From NCBI GenBank assembly GCA_030765065.1, contig CM060978.1, positions 115,425,692 to 115,489,691 on the forward strand: a stretch of 64,000 bases of DNA, in the 5' to 3' direction. Positions 23,740 to 36,789 of this stretch are shown piece after piece. Origin of the DNA: Deroplatys truncata (lineage: Eukaryota > Arthropoda > Insecta > Mantodea > Mantidae). Position 1 is the first letter of the stretch. Each line of letters begins with the position of its first letter. The notes below the pieces were generated by a model, which saw nothing but the letters and a program-made list of their open reading frames with translations, ran no database searches and was not told the DNA's origin. Made by a program: the position numbers and the translations under genes.

Positions 23740-24900
23740 TCACAACATATTGAAAACATTGGCTGCACGAAATTGGGGAGCATATCTCAATGTTTTTGAG
23801 CTCGTACAAACTTGACTATGGATATACCGTCTACCAGGGTGCTAGCTCCTCTGATCTTAAAATGCTCGACACCGTACAGTACTCTGCCCTACAAATAACC
23901 TTAGGAGCCTTTTGTACGAGACCTACAGATAGTCTCTGAACATATCCAATGAAGCTCCATTAGCCACAGAAGGAAAATGTTAAATATATTTTATGCTAGA
24001 CAAGGTACAACTGCAATTCATTCTTACGTGTTTCCCACTAACGCAGGGGCAATCCCTGCCATGAATCAATTCCAACAAGTCAGCTTCTCTAATCGCCTCT
24101 CAAAATCTTGATGAATTTAACATAGTATCTGAACTCCCTGTTGTTGTCCACCTATAGAACCCTGGAAGCTCGAGCTTCCCTCAGTTGATATCTCTATGAT
24201 TGATACAGCAAATCCACTACTACATTGCGAATCATGTTTCAAAATCTCACATCAAATTCATCTTCATTTCCGATTTACACTGATGGCTCTAAACCTGACA
24301 ACTGCGGCTTCACAGTAGTGTTCCCTGATCACACGATGCTACGTAGTCTACCTAATTATCCAAGCGTCTACACGTGCGAGGTATATGCAATCCGCTTTGC
24401 TCTGGAATGCATACTAGACAACATGCGGTATAATTCCTTTGTCAAATTCACGGACTCCTTGAGTGCCTTGTTAGAATTACACCACAAAAACTTTGTCTCA
24501 CCCACTGGTTGCAGAAGTATTAATGTTATAGAATACAGCAACTCAGTCTGGTAAATATATCAAACTTATCTGGGCTCCGTCTCACGTCGGCATCCAAGGG
24601 AACGAGGAAGCCGAGTTGCAGCTGAAGAGGCCACAAGCATCCTCCAAAGAACTGAAGAATACCATACTGTGACTTCCTCAGATCAAGAAGGTTACTCAGA
24701 TATGGAAGCAGCATTGGAACAGCTCAACTACAAGTAAACTGCATGACAACTACTCCCCTCGCTCTCCTAAATACCCAGTAACTTCCTCGCAAGGTACCAA
24801 GTTGCTCTCACACGATTACGCATAGGACACACAGTCATCACCCATTCCTACCTTATCTCTCACGATCTGCTTCCACTTATAACTTCTGTAACTGTCCACT
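23740..24900 (+). pseudogene. I-clade LINE, 3' part: RT tail and RNase H
   Basis: The text resumes the LINE after the composite insertion with VLKTLAARNWGAY, then fragments of K-L-D-Y-G and LKMLDTV. From 24,256 the frame reads an RNase H domain: IYTDGSKPDNCGFTVVF, E-V-Y-A-I-R-FALECIL, then FTDSLSALLEL. After a frameshift comes WAPSHVGIQGNEEAE. YQVALTRLRIGHT follows near 24,800, the usual C-terminal segment after RNase H. The presence of RNase H places it in the I group rather than Jockey. It ends at a SINE insertion near 24,900. Confidence 0.75.
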
Positions 24901-25040
24901 TACTGGTGGTGCAGTGATTACCATGCTAGCCTATAGTTCCCGAGGTCGCCAGTTCAAACCCGGCGGTGGGCGATGGATTTTTTCGGGCGTAATCCCCTAA
25001 CCCCCTGAGATTTATATCTCCGGGGTAACTTAAAACAAAC
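24900..25040 (+). repeat. tRNA-derived SINE, copy 1
   Basis: GGTGGTGCAGTGATTACCAT is followed by GGTCGCCAGTTCAAACCC, which has the spacing and sequence of Pol III A and B boxes. The tail GATGGATTTTTTCGGGCGTAA matches the second copy on the minus strand at 31,360-31,390 apart from small changes. It interrupts the end of the LINE. Confidence 0.6.
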
Positions 25041-25044
25041 TGTA

Positions 25045-25200
25045 CAAGAACAAACCTACACACCCTGGAAGAATTAAAACAGGATATCCGCCAAGAAATT
25101 ACCAGCATTTCTCAACGTGAACTACAGCGAGTGATGAATAGTTTCCTTAAGAGGTGCCAAAATGTATGGACGACGATGGCCAGTTTCAGCATCTCCTTTC
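25045..25200 (+). pseudogene. C-terminal fragment of a mariner-like transposase
   Basis: The reading I-R-Q-E-ITSISQRELQRVMNSFL, then K-R-C-Q, then FQHL, parallels the end of the mariner-like relic at 39,725-39,848, which has TEITAISEEELMR, then GNFLKRC and HHFQHLL. Only about 50 codons remain. Confidence 0.55.
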
Positions 25201-26310
25201 ATAAAGTTGGTAAGTAGTAAAGCCTTTAAAAGTAGTTTTAAAAATGTTGTATGGTTTCATCCGCGCCTTTCTATGATAGCGGCAGACGGTAACGAGCGCC
25301 GAGGACGCGGACAGGAAAAGCACTGCGCAGCCGGTTCGTAGTTTTTTTTGGGGGGGGGCTCTCTCTGTATGTAGAGTACAGCTACTTGCATGTTAACACG
25401 ATAACAGCGCTATTGCTAAATGGCGTAATACTCGGGAAAAGTACCCCAATTTTGGCAGGTGGTGTTTGTTGAAATTGAACACTGTCGCTGAGGCACACGA
25501 AGTCCCAACTTCCGAGTCTTATACTCGTAATCTTGACTATCAGAAACAGTTTGCTCTAACTTAGCTTCGATTGGCGACGACCTTAACACTTTACTGAAGT
25601 AGGTGCTCTTTCATTAATCCCTAAAACTACACAGGTGTGGTAAAAAGTGGCAAAATATTCACAAAGCTGTTTGCACGGACAGAGTTTTAGGCCTGGTACG
25701 AAATTATGCTCTGCGTAAAATGTAAAATACTTCTATGCCAATGTGACTATAAGCACAATAAGAACCGCCAGAAAGATTTAACTGTACGGTAAGCTGATAA
25801 AACCTGGTTTAAGGATTTAAACTAAAGTATCAGTGCAAAATGATTTTGAGCCTTACATGCAGTGTCCCCAAATGATGGGAAATCTTTTGAATCTTTTCTT
25901 TTTTTTACATCCTTGTAGGAATGGAGTGTAAAGTACGCTCGTTATATGGCTTCTAGATATTTAAAACTAGCTGTAACACCATTGACAACCCACTCGCTAC
26001 CGAAGGGAATTACAGTGTGGACAGATGACGGGCAGTACAAATAATTTGATGTTTCATTGGAAACAGAACGATTGTAGACTCCTCTCAACTTTTGTATTTT
26101 CCTTTCCGGTGCTATTCTTAAAAAAAAGAAAAAAGAAATAAAAAGAAAGAAAAAAAAAGCTCTGACTTGGTTTTCGCCGTTCCAAAATAAAACATGACCG
26201 CAACTGCGAAGCGTTCATTTTGGAAAGAAATATAGAGATAGCATCGTTAATGCTGTAACATATTTAGGAACGAATACTGGAAGTTCTGATGTGTTGCACT
26301 GCGTGCAAAT
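25201..26310. other. Stretch without recognisable gene
   Basis: No coding signal. A G-run at 25,350-25,359 and an A-rich stretch at 26,120-26,160 are the only notable features. Confidence 0.45.
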
Positions 26311-26319
26311 TCTCCATAT

Positions 26320-26710
26320 ACTTCATGTTAATTGAGATAAATGTTTGCATAAACTATCTTATTGCTGATTTTCTTGTAGGTGCAAGGGGAATATGGTAGG
26401 CCTTTAGCGATAGTCAAATATTTTAAGACTTGGTTGCTATGTGAAGCATTCCATTCTCTTTGCATGTCCAGGACATTAATACAAAAAAAATTAATAAATT
26501 TAAAAAAAAACTAATTCCCATTTGAGAAAAGGTATAAGTATTGTAAAATTCAAATAACAATAAGGAATATCTCGGAAATGGCTCACTCGTCAAAAAACAT
26601 GTACGTGGTAGAGAAAGTAGAAATCGCTTAATCACCTTCCACCAAATTTCGAACTATACGACAAATTTTCTTATAACTCCAGTATATAAGATTTCAACTA
26701 TCTTCGTATA
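26320..26710 (+). repeat. Dispersed repeat R1, copy d (5' half)
   Basis: Contains GTAGGTGCAAGGGGAATATG (26,377), CATTCCATTCTCTTTGCATG (26,448) and AAGGAATATCTCGGAAATGG (26,562). These match copy c in reverse complement and copies b, e and g directly. Confidence 0.65.
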
Positions 26711-27109
26711 GCAGTTGGTGATCTGCTTTGACCGCACGACAGAGGGGCAAACCAATTGCAAAAGGTACACCGCAATCGGATATTATGCTGCAATGACGAC
26801 TTTGGAAACAACTGCTCAACAGCAATTCGGTTTACATTTGGCTCTAATCCGAGTTGTTTATTCCTTGCAATGTTTCTGTTCTAACATCAAATACACGAGT
26901 TATTTTGATCATAATTATTTTACTTCTGCTAATCAAATTCTCTTTTGCACGTTTCTGGTTCGCTCCCCACCTTATGCAAGGTTGTAATGTCCCGTAAACT
27001 TCCAAATGTATTTGATAAGGGTGCGACTGAAATTTGGCCTTCCTTAAATAACAGCTCCAGAAGGGGGCGTGACAAGATATGGAAACTGTTTTCATATAAT
27101 ATACTCACC

Positions 27110-27810
27110 ATACCCATTTCTCAGATACTGCTCATATTTTATTCCAATAAAACTTGTGTAACTTCCAACTTGGAAAATAGTAAACATTTAAGAAGGAATA
27201 TTTCGGAAACGGCTAACTCTACGGGAGGGTGGGTGCTATTTGAAACAAAATGGTAAATTTTAATAGCTTTCGCATGTTTTTACTCGTAAGCATTTTTCTG
27301 CCCTTTATGTCCAGTTATATAAAATTCCACGACTATGAAGAGGATGTCACCTGTTTAAAGAGAATGCATTTTATTGACCTATCCTCGGTAACTGCAAAGT
27401 AGTATGCAGTGCTTTCAAGTTTCCCTACCCTCTGAACGTTGTGCATACAAATGTACTCCAATAGGAAGGATGCACCACCTAAATGCAGTCAACTTTTATT
27501 TTCGGTCCCCAAGATATAATTCGTTAGTTATTAATAAATGTTAGGGCCAGTTTTGAGAAACAAAGAAAACTGTTTTCTATATAAAGGATTGTTGAAGAGG
27601 AAAAAATTCCATGAAAATATGCTTAAATGCAAAGTTTGATATTTGACTACTAGTTTCGGAAATGCGTGCGCTCTCGCTCTCTCTCTCTCTCTCTCTCTCA
27701 CGCGCGCGCGCGCGCGTTTTTCTAATGTTTTTCCAAGGAACTCAAAGCATGTATTTACGGTGAAATCTCGACACCGAGATTTTTTAGGTCGAATGCAACA
27801 CTACCTAAAT
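27110..27810 (+). repeat. Dispersed repeat R1, copy e
   Basis: Starts with AAGGAATATTTCGGAAACGG (27,193) and ends with GAAATCTCGACACCGAGAT and a GAATGCAACACTACC block (about 27,790). The region includes a (CT)n(CG)n run at 27,670-27,716 at the place where copies a and c carry CA/GT repeats. Confidence 0.55.
27670..27716. repeat. (CT)n followed by (CG)n simple repeat
   Basis: About 14 CT units followed by about eight CG units. Confidence 0.95.
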
Positions 27811-27859
27811 GTAACCACCAGAGAAGGTAACAAAATACGCCGAACATAAAGCTGACACT

Positions 27860-29113
27860 TAACCCCCTTCACCACGAAGGTCCTTGACCATTTCCGTGGT
27901 ATAGCATTATTTTTTAGTGTTAAACGAGCTTTCATTTGCGACTTCTAATGTTCTTAAAGATTTTTTTAGAGAGATTTTGATAAAACATTCACTTTTGAGG
28001 GCTGTTTTATAAGCGAATACCGGAAACTAATTTGAAAAACCTCTAGTCGTTGAGATACCGAACACGTAACTCCGTGGTGATGTCCTAATACGCTGCAACC
28101 GTTATTTGTTTTTTGACGGCGATTGAATCCTATAATTTAAAAGAAACGGAAACTCGGCGGCTGAGCGCTAGAGATCAACACCTTCAGTGTGAGGGTGGCG
28201 TCTGACCAGGATATGAAAGATCCGCTAGCTAATCTGTGTGTTACCCACTTCGTGCTGCACGAAGAGGTCTGTGTCACCAATATCCACCCTGGGGTCAACA
28301 CGATTAGCACGTTCCCGATCCGTGGGAAAGACAGTGTGCATCATTTAGTACCACATGCAGAATGTTATGAGTATCCGGTCTGCTCATCGATTAGCTGACC
28401 ATCTTCAGAAGGCATCCAATAATATTTCGTTTATTAAGAAGACAGTAGAATAAGGGAACTTATCATTAAGACCGCCACCGCCATCTTCTGATGTACGAGT
28501 TGGTGAATCTTTCATGTACATCAAAATACAAAATAATGAAGGCACGATGAGGTGGCAATCTAAAATAGTGGTTCTCAAACTATTTAACTGCTGATGAGAT
28601 ATTTTAAAGACGTAATTAGCAAACATGTGTCAGTTTCTCGCTTTCTTCCACAACTGGTACACCTTTCCCCAGATACGAGTACTAAGCAGTAGTAGTTTGG
28701 ATCCTCAATTAGAAAGCAAGCATTAAGAATTCTGCCAATTTTTAATAACTTCGAGATTAAGTATTAAAACTGACACTACTCTATTCTTCTCTTAAAAACA
28801 CATAGTCGGGGGGGGGGTGAAAAATCCATTACGAGCGACATACCTGCTTTTGAGAACAATGTTTATCTCAATGTAATAATGTAATTCTCTGGATTTTTTT
28901 TTTATCTCCGCGTCCGAAAGGACCATTATCGAGCGATGAATGAGTTTGCAAATAAGCTCGGGGCCTAAAGCGTTAAAGCTACCAGTTATGCATCCTAAGG
29001 ACTGAGGAGAATCCTCAAATAAAGATCCCAGAATGGAAAATTAAAACGATAATTGAACCGTGAGAGGAAAAGGTTTTGCCACTATACCGCGCATTTCATT
29101 AATAATAATAAAA

Positions 29114-29146
<33 letters not shown>

Positions 29147-31230
29147 CTATTATCATTATCATCAGCCGACTTACCAGATATTGCACGAATGTATTTGTTT
29201 TAAACCTTGAGTGACAGTTTAACTGGTAATGTCATTTACGTCCCTCTGTACTCTTTTGTACAATATCTAGAAAATTGTAAATCCACCCCTTTAACCCTTG
29301 TAACTAATTTCGTATAGCCCCGTGATATTGCTAATAACGGACGAAGAATCTCCTGACCCTCGCATATGGGTTTGACATATCGGTGTGTGTTGTGTTTCCA
29401 TTTTCCTAACCCCCCCTCCCCATCCGATAGTCCACCAAGTTCTGAAAATGTAATGCTTGGTTTGAGGGAGTGGCTGATCTAAACATTTCGAACGTTGGGT
29501 AAAATGATAACTCTAAAAGCAGCACAAATACCGCTTATCTTGTCTCTATCTTCTGTATAATTACAACTTGCAATGCAGAGGGGGTGTCGATAAAGCATCT
29601 ACTGCAGAATTTATGAAGCTTTGTTAAGCGAATCCCTGGCGGTCAAGGATTACAGGTGAGTGAGAAGAGAAAAGCAGAAAACGGAGAGGAAGAAAGAACA
29701 ATGAATGAAGCCGCCGCTCCATATCCTGGAACATGTAGAAACCACATCTCAATGCCTGCATTTATGCGTGTTGCTCCACCAGATAGGTGTACCGGTGGAG
29801 GATAGTGATATCCTACGGCTAGACGTCATTCTCTTGACACGATAACGTTAAGCTACGTGTCGAGCGTGACTTGAAGGCAGAGATGAGTTTGCATAGCAAC
29901 AAGGCAGACCGTATTAGGGGTGTTTTTCTTTTTTTTCTTGCAAAGTGTGGCGAGTGAGGTTTGCCATGTTTGGGACGGAGCCTAGGATCAGCTGGGTGGG
30001 GCATAAAACCTGCTGGTCGTCGTGCCCTTATCGGGTCCATCACGTGGGATGCGCATATGCTTTGTGCGATTTTCATTTTCCTTCTCGATAAAAATAATTC
30101 TCTACGGCTGTTTTTCTGCGTGTTAACGAGTCTGCTGTTACGTTCTGGGACAGAGGAAACTGTCGAGGAGACCACTGACTGATACATACAGATAAATTTG
30201 GGAAGCGCACTGGGCGGGCAGCTTAAAGTTAAACTGGATCCCTACATGCAAACTTGCTTTAAACCTTGCAAGTCTTTTAGCAGGCGAAAAGAAACATCTA
30301 CCCATTTCCTGTTGCAGTTTATTCATGAGCCCAAAGAACATAGGTGAAAGTATAAGCAACACCAAAGCGTGATCATCCCGCTTATATGCAACAAAGAACC
30401 AGTTACGAGCCTTTGTGAATACGAACCCGGATCAACAGAAGCAATTTCCCTCTCAAATATAGATAACATTTTAAATCACATGTAAATATATCATTTCCTG
30501 AATAATAAAATTTGATGTCTTCGGTCATGCTACAAATGTCAATGAGCAAATGGCATTTCTGCAGTGGAACAACAAGCCTTAATTACCCACCTCCGCGTTG
30601 TGGGGGAGCATACCTGCCTCACATTCAAGAGATTCCGAACTCTAATCTCGATTGGGGTGAGATAGGCAGATTTTTCACTTGGGGTTTTCCATTATTCTCA
30701 GGAGACGAATGTACGATAAATGTTAAGCAGTACGGAAGCCGCGCTTTAATCTATTTGTCCAAAATCATCTATCCGGTTAAAGAATCTTAAACTCAAGTAT
30801 GAAAATATTTAACCGTGTTTTCCTAACTAAAAATTTGAGCAAGTTGTCTAGGTGGAAGAGGAGAAAGAAAAAGAAATAAGACTATATTTTCTGATATGAC
30901 AATTCTAGGAGAAGAGGAAATAATCCTTAAAAAGACATGCTAATTCAGCTAAACAGCACAGATGAAGAAAACAGTATGAAGAGAAGTGCAGAAAAAACCA
31001 CGATTACTGTTATTGGAAGAAAATTCGAAATGAAGAATTAAATTGGATATTAATTATGCCATAGATAAACCTAATATTAATATTGGAAGTTCAAAAAAAG
31101 GAAGGACTTTTGGAATAAGATGTTGTATACTGTTTTCTGACATTGTTGCTTCTCATCTGTTAATCTATTGTTAAAATTTTATCGCAATCAACGCTCTTTA
31201 AACTGCTGTGGTCCTTAGCGTCCCATTCTA
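27860..31230. other. Stretch without recognisable gene
   Basis: Open frames at 28,189-28,398 and 29,819-30,187 show no recognised domain. A mixed ATA/ATT run at 29,101-29,163 is self-complementary. C- and G-runs are present at 28,808 and 29,409. I see no transposon ends. Confidence 0.4.
29101..29163. repeat. (ATA)n-(ATT)n self-complementary microsatellite
   Basis: Repeats of ATA give way to repeats of ATT, so the two halves can pair. Confidence 0.85.
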
Positions 31231-31234
31231 TATT

Positions 31235-31458
31235 GGGCGTGAAAGCCCGATAATTTTGCTCACAGGCCTCTTTATCAGGATTGAGGTTGTTTTATGTGCC
31301 GTAAATCTACGACACAGGTCGCCGGCTTTACTTCTCTTTCGAAGGAAGCCATGCTAAGGATGTTTACGCTCGAAAAAAACTCATCGCCTTCCGCCGGGTC
31401 TGAACCCGGGACCTCGGGAACTAGAGACTAGCATGGTAGCCACTACACTGCGGAGGAC
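31235..31458 (-). repeat. tRNA-derived SINE, copy 2, probably near full length
   Basis: On the minus strand, CCGCAGTGTAGTGGCTACC (A-box region) is followed by GGTCCCGGGTTCAGACCCGG (B-box region with T-arm pairing). Then come GATGAGTTTTTTTCGAGCG, shared with copy 1, and a body containing ATAAAACAACCTCAATCCTG. The tRNA-like head is intact enough to suggest a Pol III promoter. I do not call it a tRNA gene because it is fused to the shared SINE body. Confidence 0.6.
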
Positions 31459-31459
31459 G

Positions 31460-34400
31460 ACAAAAAGTACTGGAGCAGGCACGGCGTAACTTTAAATGAT
31501 TTGCCATCCCGTGTTTCGGGCAAACGGTGGTTTACTATTTAGACTGTTGCAGGAATCAATTCTGAGCATTCCTCTTCCCAAATCCGTCCGGTATTAATGG
31601 AGACGCGATAGGAAGCTGGGCTGAAGAGGTGATGAACAATGGGCGCCGCTAATCATGTAATGTTGTGCTAATAAAGTGCGTCATTCATCACGAACTTACA
31701 GCTAATACAATTAACATCAAGAAACAGCGCCAAGAAAAATCAATTCTGTTAATATGTATGTAGGTAATATGCGTGGTTTCAAGACAGCCGCAGGGAGAAC
31801 CGATTCAGAAGCCGACCATATGAAGGCCATCGTTTTAGCAAGCTAAAGAATAGATATTACCTATGCTATGATTATTACATGCTGAGATGGTTTTTGTTTC
31901 ATTTCTCTCAAAACTAGGAATTTCCTCCTCTTCAAAATTGAAAATGTTAGAATATTCGGAGATAAATTTCGCTTGACCATACTTTCATATTTAACAAACT
32001 TCAAGCATGTTTAATGAAATGTGCTTTACGAGTGTTACGAGATTTTGAACACTTGTGACTTCGTGCAGGAGAAAATTAAAACCCCCTTGTCAATTATGGA
32101 TTTATGACGTCATATTTCTTGGACATTTCTAGAAGTTGTGGATAGGAAATTCAAAGAATAAATAACATCGTGCGTTTTATTAAATTTTTGCTGTTATGGA
32201 CGGTCATAGACTTCGTTAAAGAAAGTCCACGAATTCGTACAATAACCTGAGCAAGGTCGTATTCTACGGACAAATCCGAGTCAATATTTACACTCCGTGT
32301 GTAAGCGAACGAATAAAGAGGCGCCAATCCCAACGCATGCTGCTAGGATATCTTAAACAATGCTAAATTTGTGGTTTTAAGTATTTTCAATTCAACGAAG
32401 TACTGCTCTTGCTGAACTTAATAGCTATGTGCACATTTAATCCGCTAAGAAAGCGATGAGGAAGCATTGCCAGAATCTTTACCCGAGTGCATTTATTAGT
32501 TGTCAAACTTCCATGAAAAACGAGATAAACATCTGATGATTTGTGAGGGTTGATGTACCTTATTATTTTGTTTTCTTTCTTTCCGCTTATGTGTCTGCGG
32601 ATCAACCACCACACAGATATTCATATCCACCTAATATACGCCACCCAGTAGTGAAAACATCCTTCCTTTTGCCAAAAGTGCGCTGTTTTGTATCCAAGTT
32701 GTTTTGTAAGTTGTTTATTCCACTATTAACCATTATTAAATGTTTAAAAATGCAAACCAGCTGCAGAAAACTTTAAAAAGTCTGTGTTACACTCATGACT
32801 CTCTACTTTTACACAGCGTTTGCAAACTATTTTTGAAAGGCGTATTCTTTATCTGCTTCGAGTTCATTGAGATAAACGTTTGCATAAATAGCTTTACTAC
32901 ACTTTTCATTATAGGTATATATAGGGAATAATGATAGTCAAATCTGTAATAACTGGTCGCTGAATATTACAAATGTTAGCCTTCTCCCCCCCCCTATAAA
33001 ACCTTACCCGGTATAATTTATTCTGGACGTTCATACAGTCATATTTTATTCTGAAATATGCAATCCGAAGCTCAAAGCAATGGGAACACGGTTAAATTAT
33101 TATGAAAAATTTGGTATCGACCCGCCACTTTTAGGTTTGCATAGGTCATTTTCTTTTGACTGACACTGAATCCATGGGAAAAGTGATTCGATCTCTGGAA
33201 GGTTTCCGATAGGGGATAAAAATAAGCATAAAATCAGATAAAAAAACCACTGTGCAGCTCTTAAGAGAAGGATAGCTGTTTTAAGACTTAAATCTATAAC
33301 AACATATACACCTTAAAGCGGTTTCCTTCTTTTCTTCATTGAATATGCAGTCTTTGATTAAATACATAAACCAGCTGTGCAGACAGCAGGCTTCATCAAT
33401 TGAAAAATACCCTGGGAGGCTGATTCGCCTGGTACCCATTAGTTTTTGTAGTTACAGATCACTGAATTTGACGTTCATAAACAATCGTGAAAACTCACTT
33501 TTCTTCCAATAAGAGATAGTTCAAAATTGGGCAGATCTGAATTACATGGTAACCAAGTCAAAAACGTTTCCCAAGCAGAAGAGATACTAACGAGAAAAAG
33601 AGCAACTGTGGAGAAGATTGCGTTAAACTAAATTCTTTGTACTAAACCGCCTGTTAATTGTATTTTTCTTATTCTAATGTGCATTTTATCACGAACTGTT
33701 GTATGCAAGTGTATGCTCTCTCTTGTGACCAATACAAATATTCGATAACTAGACATGCTCTTGATACCGAACGTCAATGTTTGAAAGCATCCCGACAATA
33801 TTTGATGCTGAAGTTTTCACCTTAAATTCCAAACCAAAGGGTAGAACAATTAATAAAGAATAAACTACTGCTTAGATTGCAATCACTGTATTGCTGTTAT
33901 TAATAGCATACGATATTTTGAGCATGTTTTGCAGCATTATAACGCAGACAACTATGTTTGCGCTTTATTGTAAATTAATATCTCTATGTAGCTGGGTGAA
34001 ATGTATACAGTATTGCCTAATTATGCAAAAATACCAAAGTTAATTCAAATTGGATGTTTCCGATCAGACGTAAAAAGAAACTGCGCTTGCTAGCTGCTAC
34101 TCATAATAAAAGCAGGATTAACAGTAATTGACTATGTATTGTGTATGGGCTTCTTTCCATGAATTTTACAAAAAAAATTGCGAATTAACACCAACATTGT
34201 GTTTTAAACCTTGCAGTGCATTAGACAAAACAATCGTGCCCGATAATTTACTTGTGAAACACACGGTATTGCCGAAATCTCTTCCTACGCAAGCGCTGCT
34301 TGTTTTCGGGCCGGCAAAGTGAAACTTCGGCAAGTCGCGCGTGCTGCGAAATTTTGCAAGCCTCGATGTGACCGATAACGAGCTCTCCATGACTCACTTT

Positions 34401-35320
34401 GCTGCCTACCAGAGCGCGCCGACTCTCCAACTTATTTTCTTCCCGCGGGATATACCTACGCAGCTTGCAAGGTATATCCAGTGTACTCACTTTTCATGCA
34501 ATCCTACAACGCCTATTCACGACTAGCATCAGCTTACAACTACTTCTTCATTTATTGCCACGCTAAGGTTTTTTTTTTTTTTCACAAATCGAAAAACATC
34601 AATGATGTTCACAACAAACAACCTCTGAAAAGTATTTCTCCAACAGCTTAAGAGGGCTGGATACTTATACTACCTACATGTTTCTTAGACTTAAGATTGT
34701 CCTCTGATGCGCAGCGTCTTTATTCTCGCTTCTAAGTTCTCTCTCTTTCTTTGAAATCTTCACTTATCGCTTATTCGAGCTCGAAGGTGCGGAACTGATG
34801 GAAAATACTCATAATAAACTATATACCACAAAACCAATATTGCGAGTTATTCTCACGCAAAACTGTGTCTACGACTAATAGATATGCCTATTGGCGTTCA
34901 CCAAATCTATTCGTGATTTTGAAGAGATCTGGCAACGTAGAGAAGTGATAGGTCAATGCTACAGGAGCTAGCTGACTTTGTCCTTACGTATCCCATTAAC
35001 AGTCACTTAACTCCTGATTAAAATGTTCATATTTGCCAGCTAAGGCTAGTTAAGTACACCAATTGAATAACCATCTATGATTGCAATTGTTACGCATTCA
35101 TATTTGAGTTATTTGAAATCGTTAAATTGGAATTTACTAACATCAGTAATTAACTCTACCATTAGTCAAAACTATAATTCTCTAAAGAGCCATTGATATT
35201 TCTAGACGTAACTGAATTACGGAAGTGAAAATTAGAAAGTCCTAAAGAGGTTTATTAGAACTACAATTTCCTATTAAGTTCGGTTTCTGGAGGATTTTGA
35301 TTTTCTGACTGTAAATATAC
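31460..35320. other. Stretch without recognisable gene apart from an R1 fragment
   Basis: Short open frames at 32,151-32,931 and 34,128-34,526 lie on both strands without recognisable motifs. A fragment of R1 lies at 32,865-32,960. No tRNA, LTR or transposase motif is seen. Confidence 0.4.
32865..32960 (+). repeat. Dispersed repeat R1, copy f (5' fragment)
   Basis: TTGAGATAAACGTTTGCATA is followed by ATTATAGGTATATATAGGG, matching the 5' starts of copies b, d and g. Confidence 0.5.
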
Positions 35321-35323
35321 CTA

Positions 35324-36529
35324 CACTATGTGATCAAAAGGATCCGGACACTCCCACAAACATACGTGCATTGTGCTGCCACCTGCTGCCTGATACTCAT
35401 TATCCGCGACCTCAGTAGTCATTACACATCCTGAAACAGCAGAATGGGACGCTCCGTGGAACTCACGGACTTCGAACGTGGTCAGGTGATTGGGTGTCAC
35501 TTGTGACAGAAGTGTGTACGCGAGATTTTCACACTCCTAAACATCCCTAGGTCCACTGTTTCTGATGTGATAGTGAAGTGGAAACGTGAAGGGACATATA
35601 CAGCACAAAAGCGTACAGGCCGACCTCGTCTGTTGACTGACAGAGACCACCGACATTTGAAGAGGGTCGCAAAGAGTAATAGGCAGACATCTATCCAGAC
35701 CATCACACAGAAATTCCAAACTGCATCAGGATCCACTCCAAGTACTATGACAGGCGTGAGGTGAGAAACCTTGGATTCCATGGTCGAGCGGCTGCTCATA
35801 AGCCACACATCACGCAGGAAAATGCCAAACGACGCCTCGCTTGGTGCAAGGAGCGTCAACATTACACGATTGAACAGTGGCAAAACGTTGTGTGGAGTGA
35901 CGAATCACAGTACACAATGTGGCGATCCGATGGCAGGGTGTGGGTATGGCGAATGCCCGGTGAACGTCATCTGCCAGCGTGTGTAGTGCCAACAGTGAAA
36001 TTCGGAGGTGGTGGTGTTATGGTGTGGTCGTGTTTTTCCTGGAGGGGGCTTGCACCCCTTGTTGTTTTGCGTGGCACGATTGCAGCGCAGACCTACATTG
36101 ATATTTTAAGCACCTTCTTGTTTCCCACTGTTGAATTCGGGGATGGCGATTGCATCTTTCAACACGATCGAGCACCTGTTCATACTGCACGGGCTGTGGC
36201 GGAGTGGTTACACGACAATAACATCCCTGTAATGGACTGGTCTGCACAGAATCCTGACTTGAATTCTATAGAACACCTTTGGGATGTTTTGGAACGCCAG
36301 GCCTCACCGACCTACATCGATACCTCTCCTCAGTTCCGCACTCCGTGAAGAATGGGCTTCTATTCCCCAAGAAACCTTCCAGCACCTCACTGAAAGTATG
36401 CCTGCGAGAGTGAACGCTGTCATCAAGGCTAAGGGTGGGCCAACACCATATTGACTTCCAGCATTACCGATCGCCACGAACTTGTACGTCATTTTCGGCC
36501 AGATGTCGGATACTTTTTATCACGTAGTG
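35324..36529 (+). mobile_element. Tc1-like transposon with both ends and TA duplication
   Basis: The left end CACTATGTGATCAAAAGGAT matches the complement of the right end, CACTACGTGATAAAAAGTAT, over about 30 bases with several differences. Both ends are flanked by TA (35,322-35,323 and 36,530-36,531), as expected for Tc1/mariner integration. The 1,206-base length is normal for the family. It contains one broken transposase gene. Confidence 0.85.
35443..36453 (+). pseudogene. Tc1 transposase pseudogene (DD34E type)
   Basis: An ATG at 35,443 begins MGRSVELTDFERGQVIG and hits a TGA at about 35,502. The next frame carries the second DNA-binding region, with KRTGRPRLLTDRD. After a frameshift at about 35,760 the catalytic domain is nearly complete to 36,300: NVVWSDESQYTMWR (first Asp), FGGGGVMVWSCFSW, IFQHDRAPVHTA (second Asp) and NPDLNSIEHLWDVL (Glu). 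Another frameshift near 36,300 displaces the tail, which ends near 36,453. At least one nonsense change and two frameshifts make it inactive. Confidence 0.85.
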
Positions 36530-36789
36530 TATGTACAACAAAGTGCAAAATATGCTCCGTCGTACACAGAAAGCATTACTGTAACCTTCATGTATAAGGC
36601 TCTTTTTCTAGCTTTGTAATGAATGTCATTTGTTGTGGTCTGCTATCTTATTCGATACACATTTTTATGTTTACAATTAATGAAACATATAGATGGCATC
36701 ATCGTGCAAATCTCAACTTCAGAAAGAAATCTAAAATGACAGGCGTTCTTTACTCGCTCTTCTACATTCTTACAAAATCTTATTCTCTA

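Noticed and set aside
29819..30187. 122-codon basic minus-strand ORF
   Set aside because: No domain is recognised, an overlapping frame on the other strand is similarly open, and there is no promoter or splice evidence.
31385..31455. Genuine tRNA gene on the minus strand
   Set aside because: The tRNA-like sequence continues into a body shared with another copy, so it is a SINE head, and its arms are imperfect.
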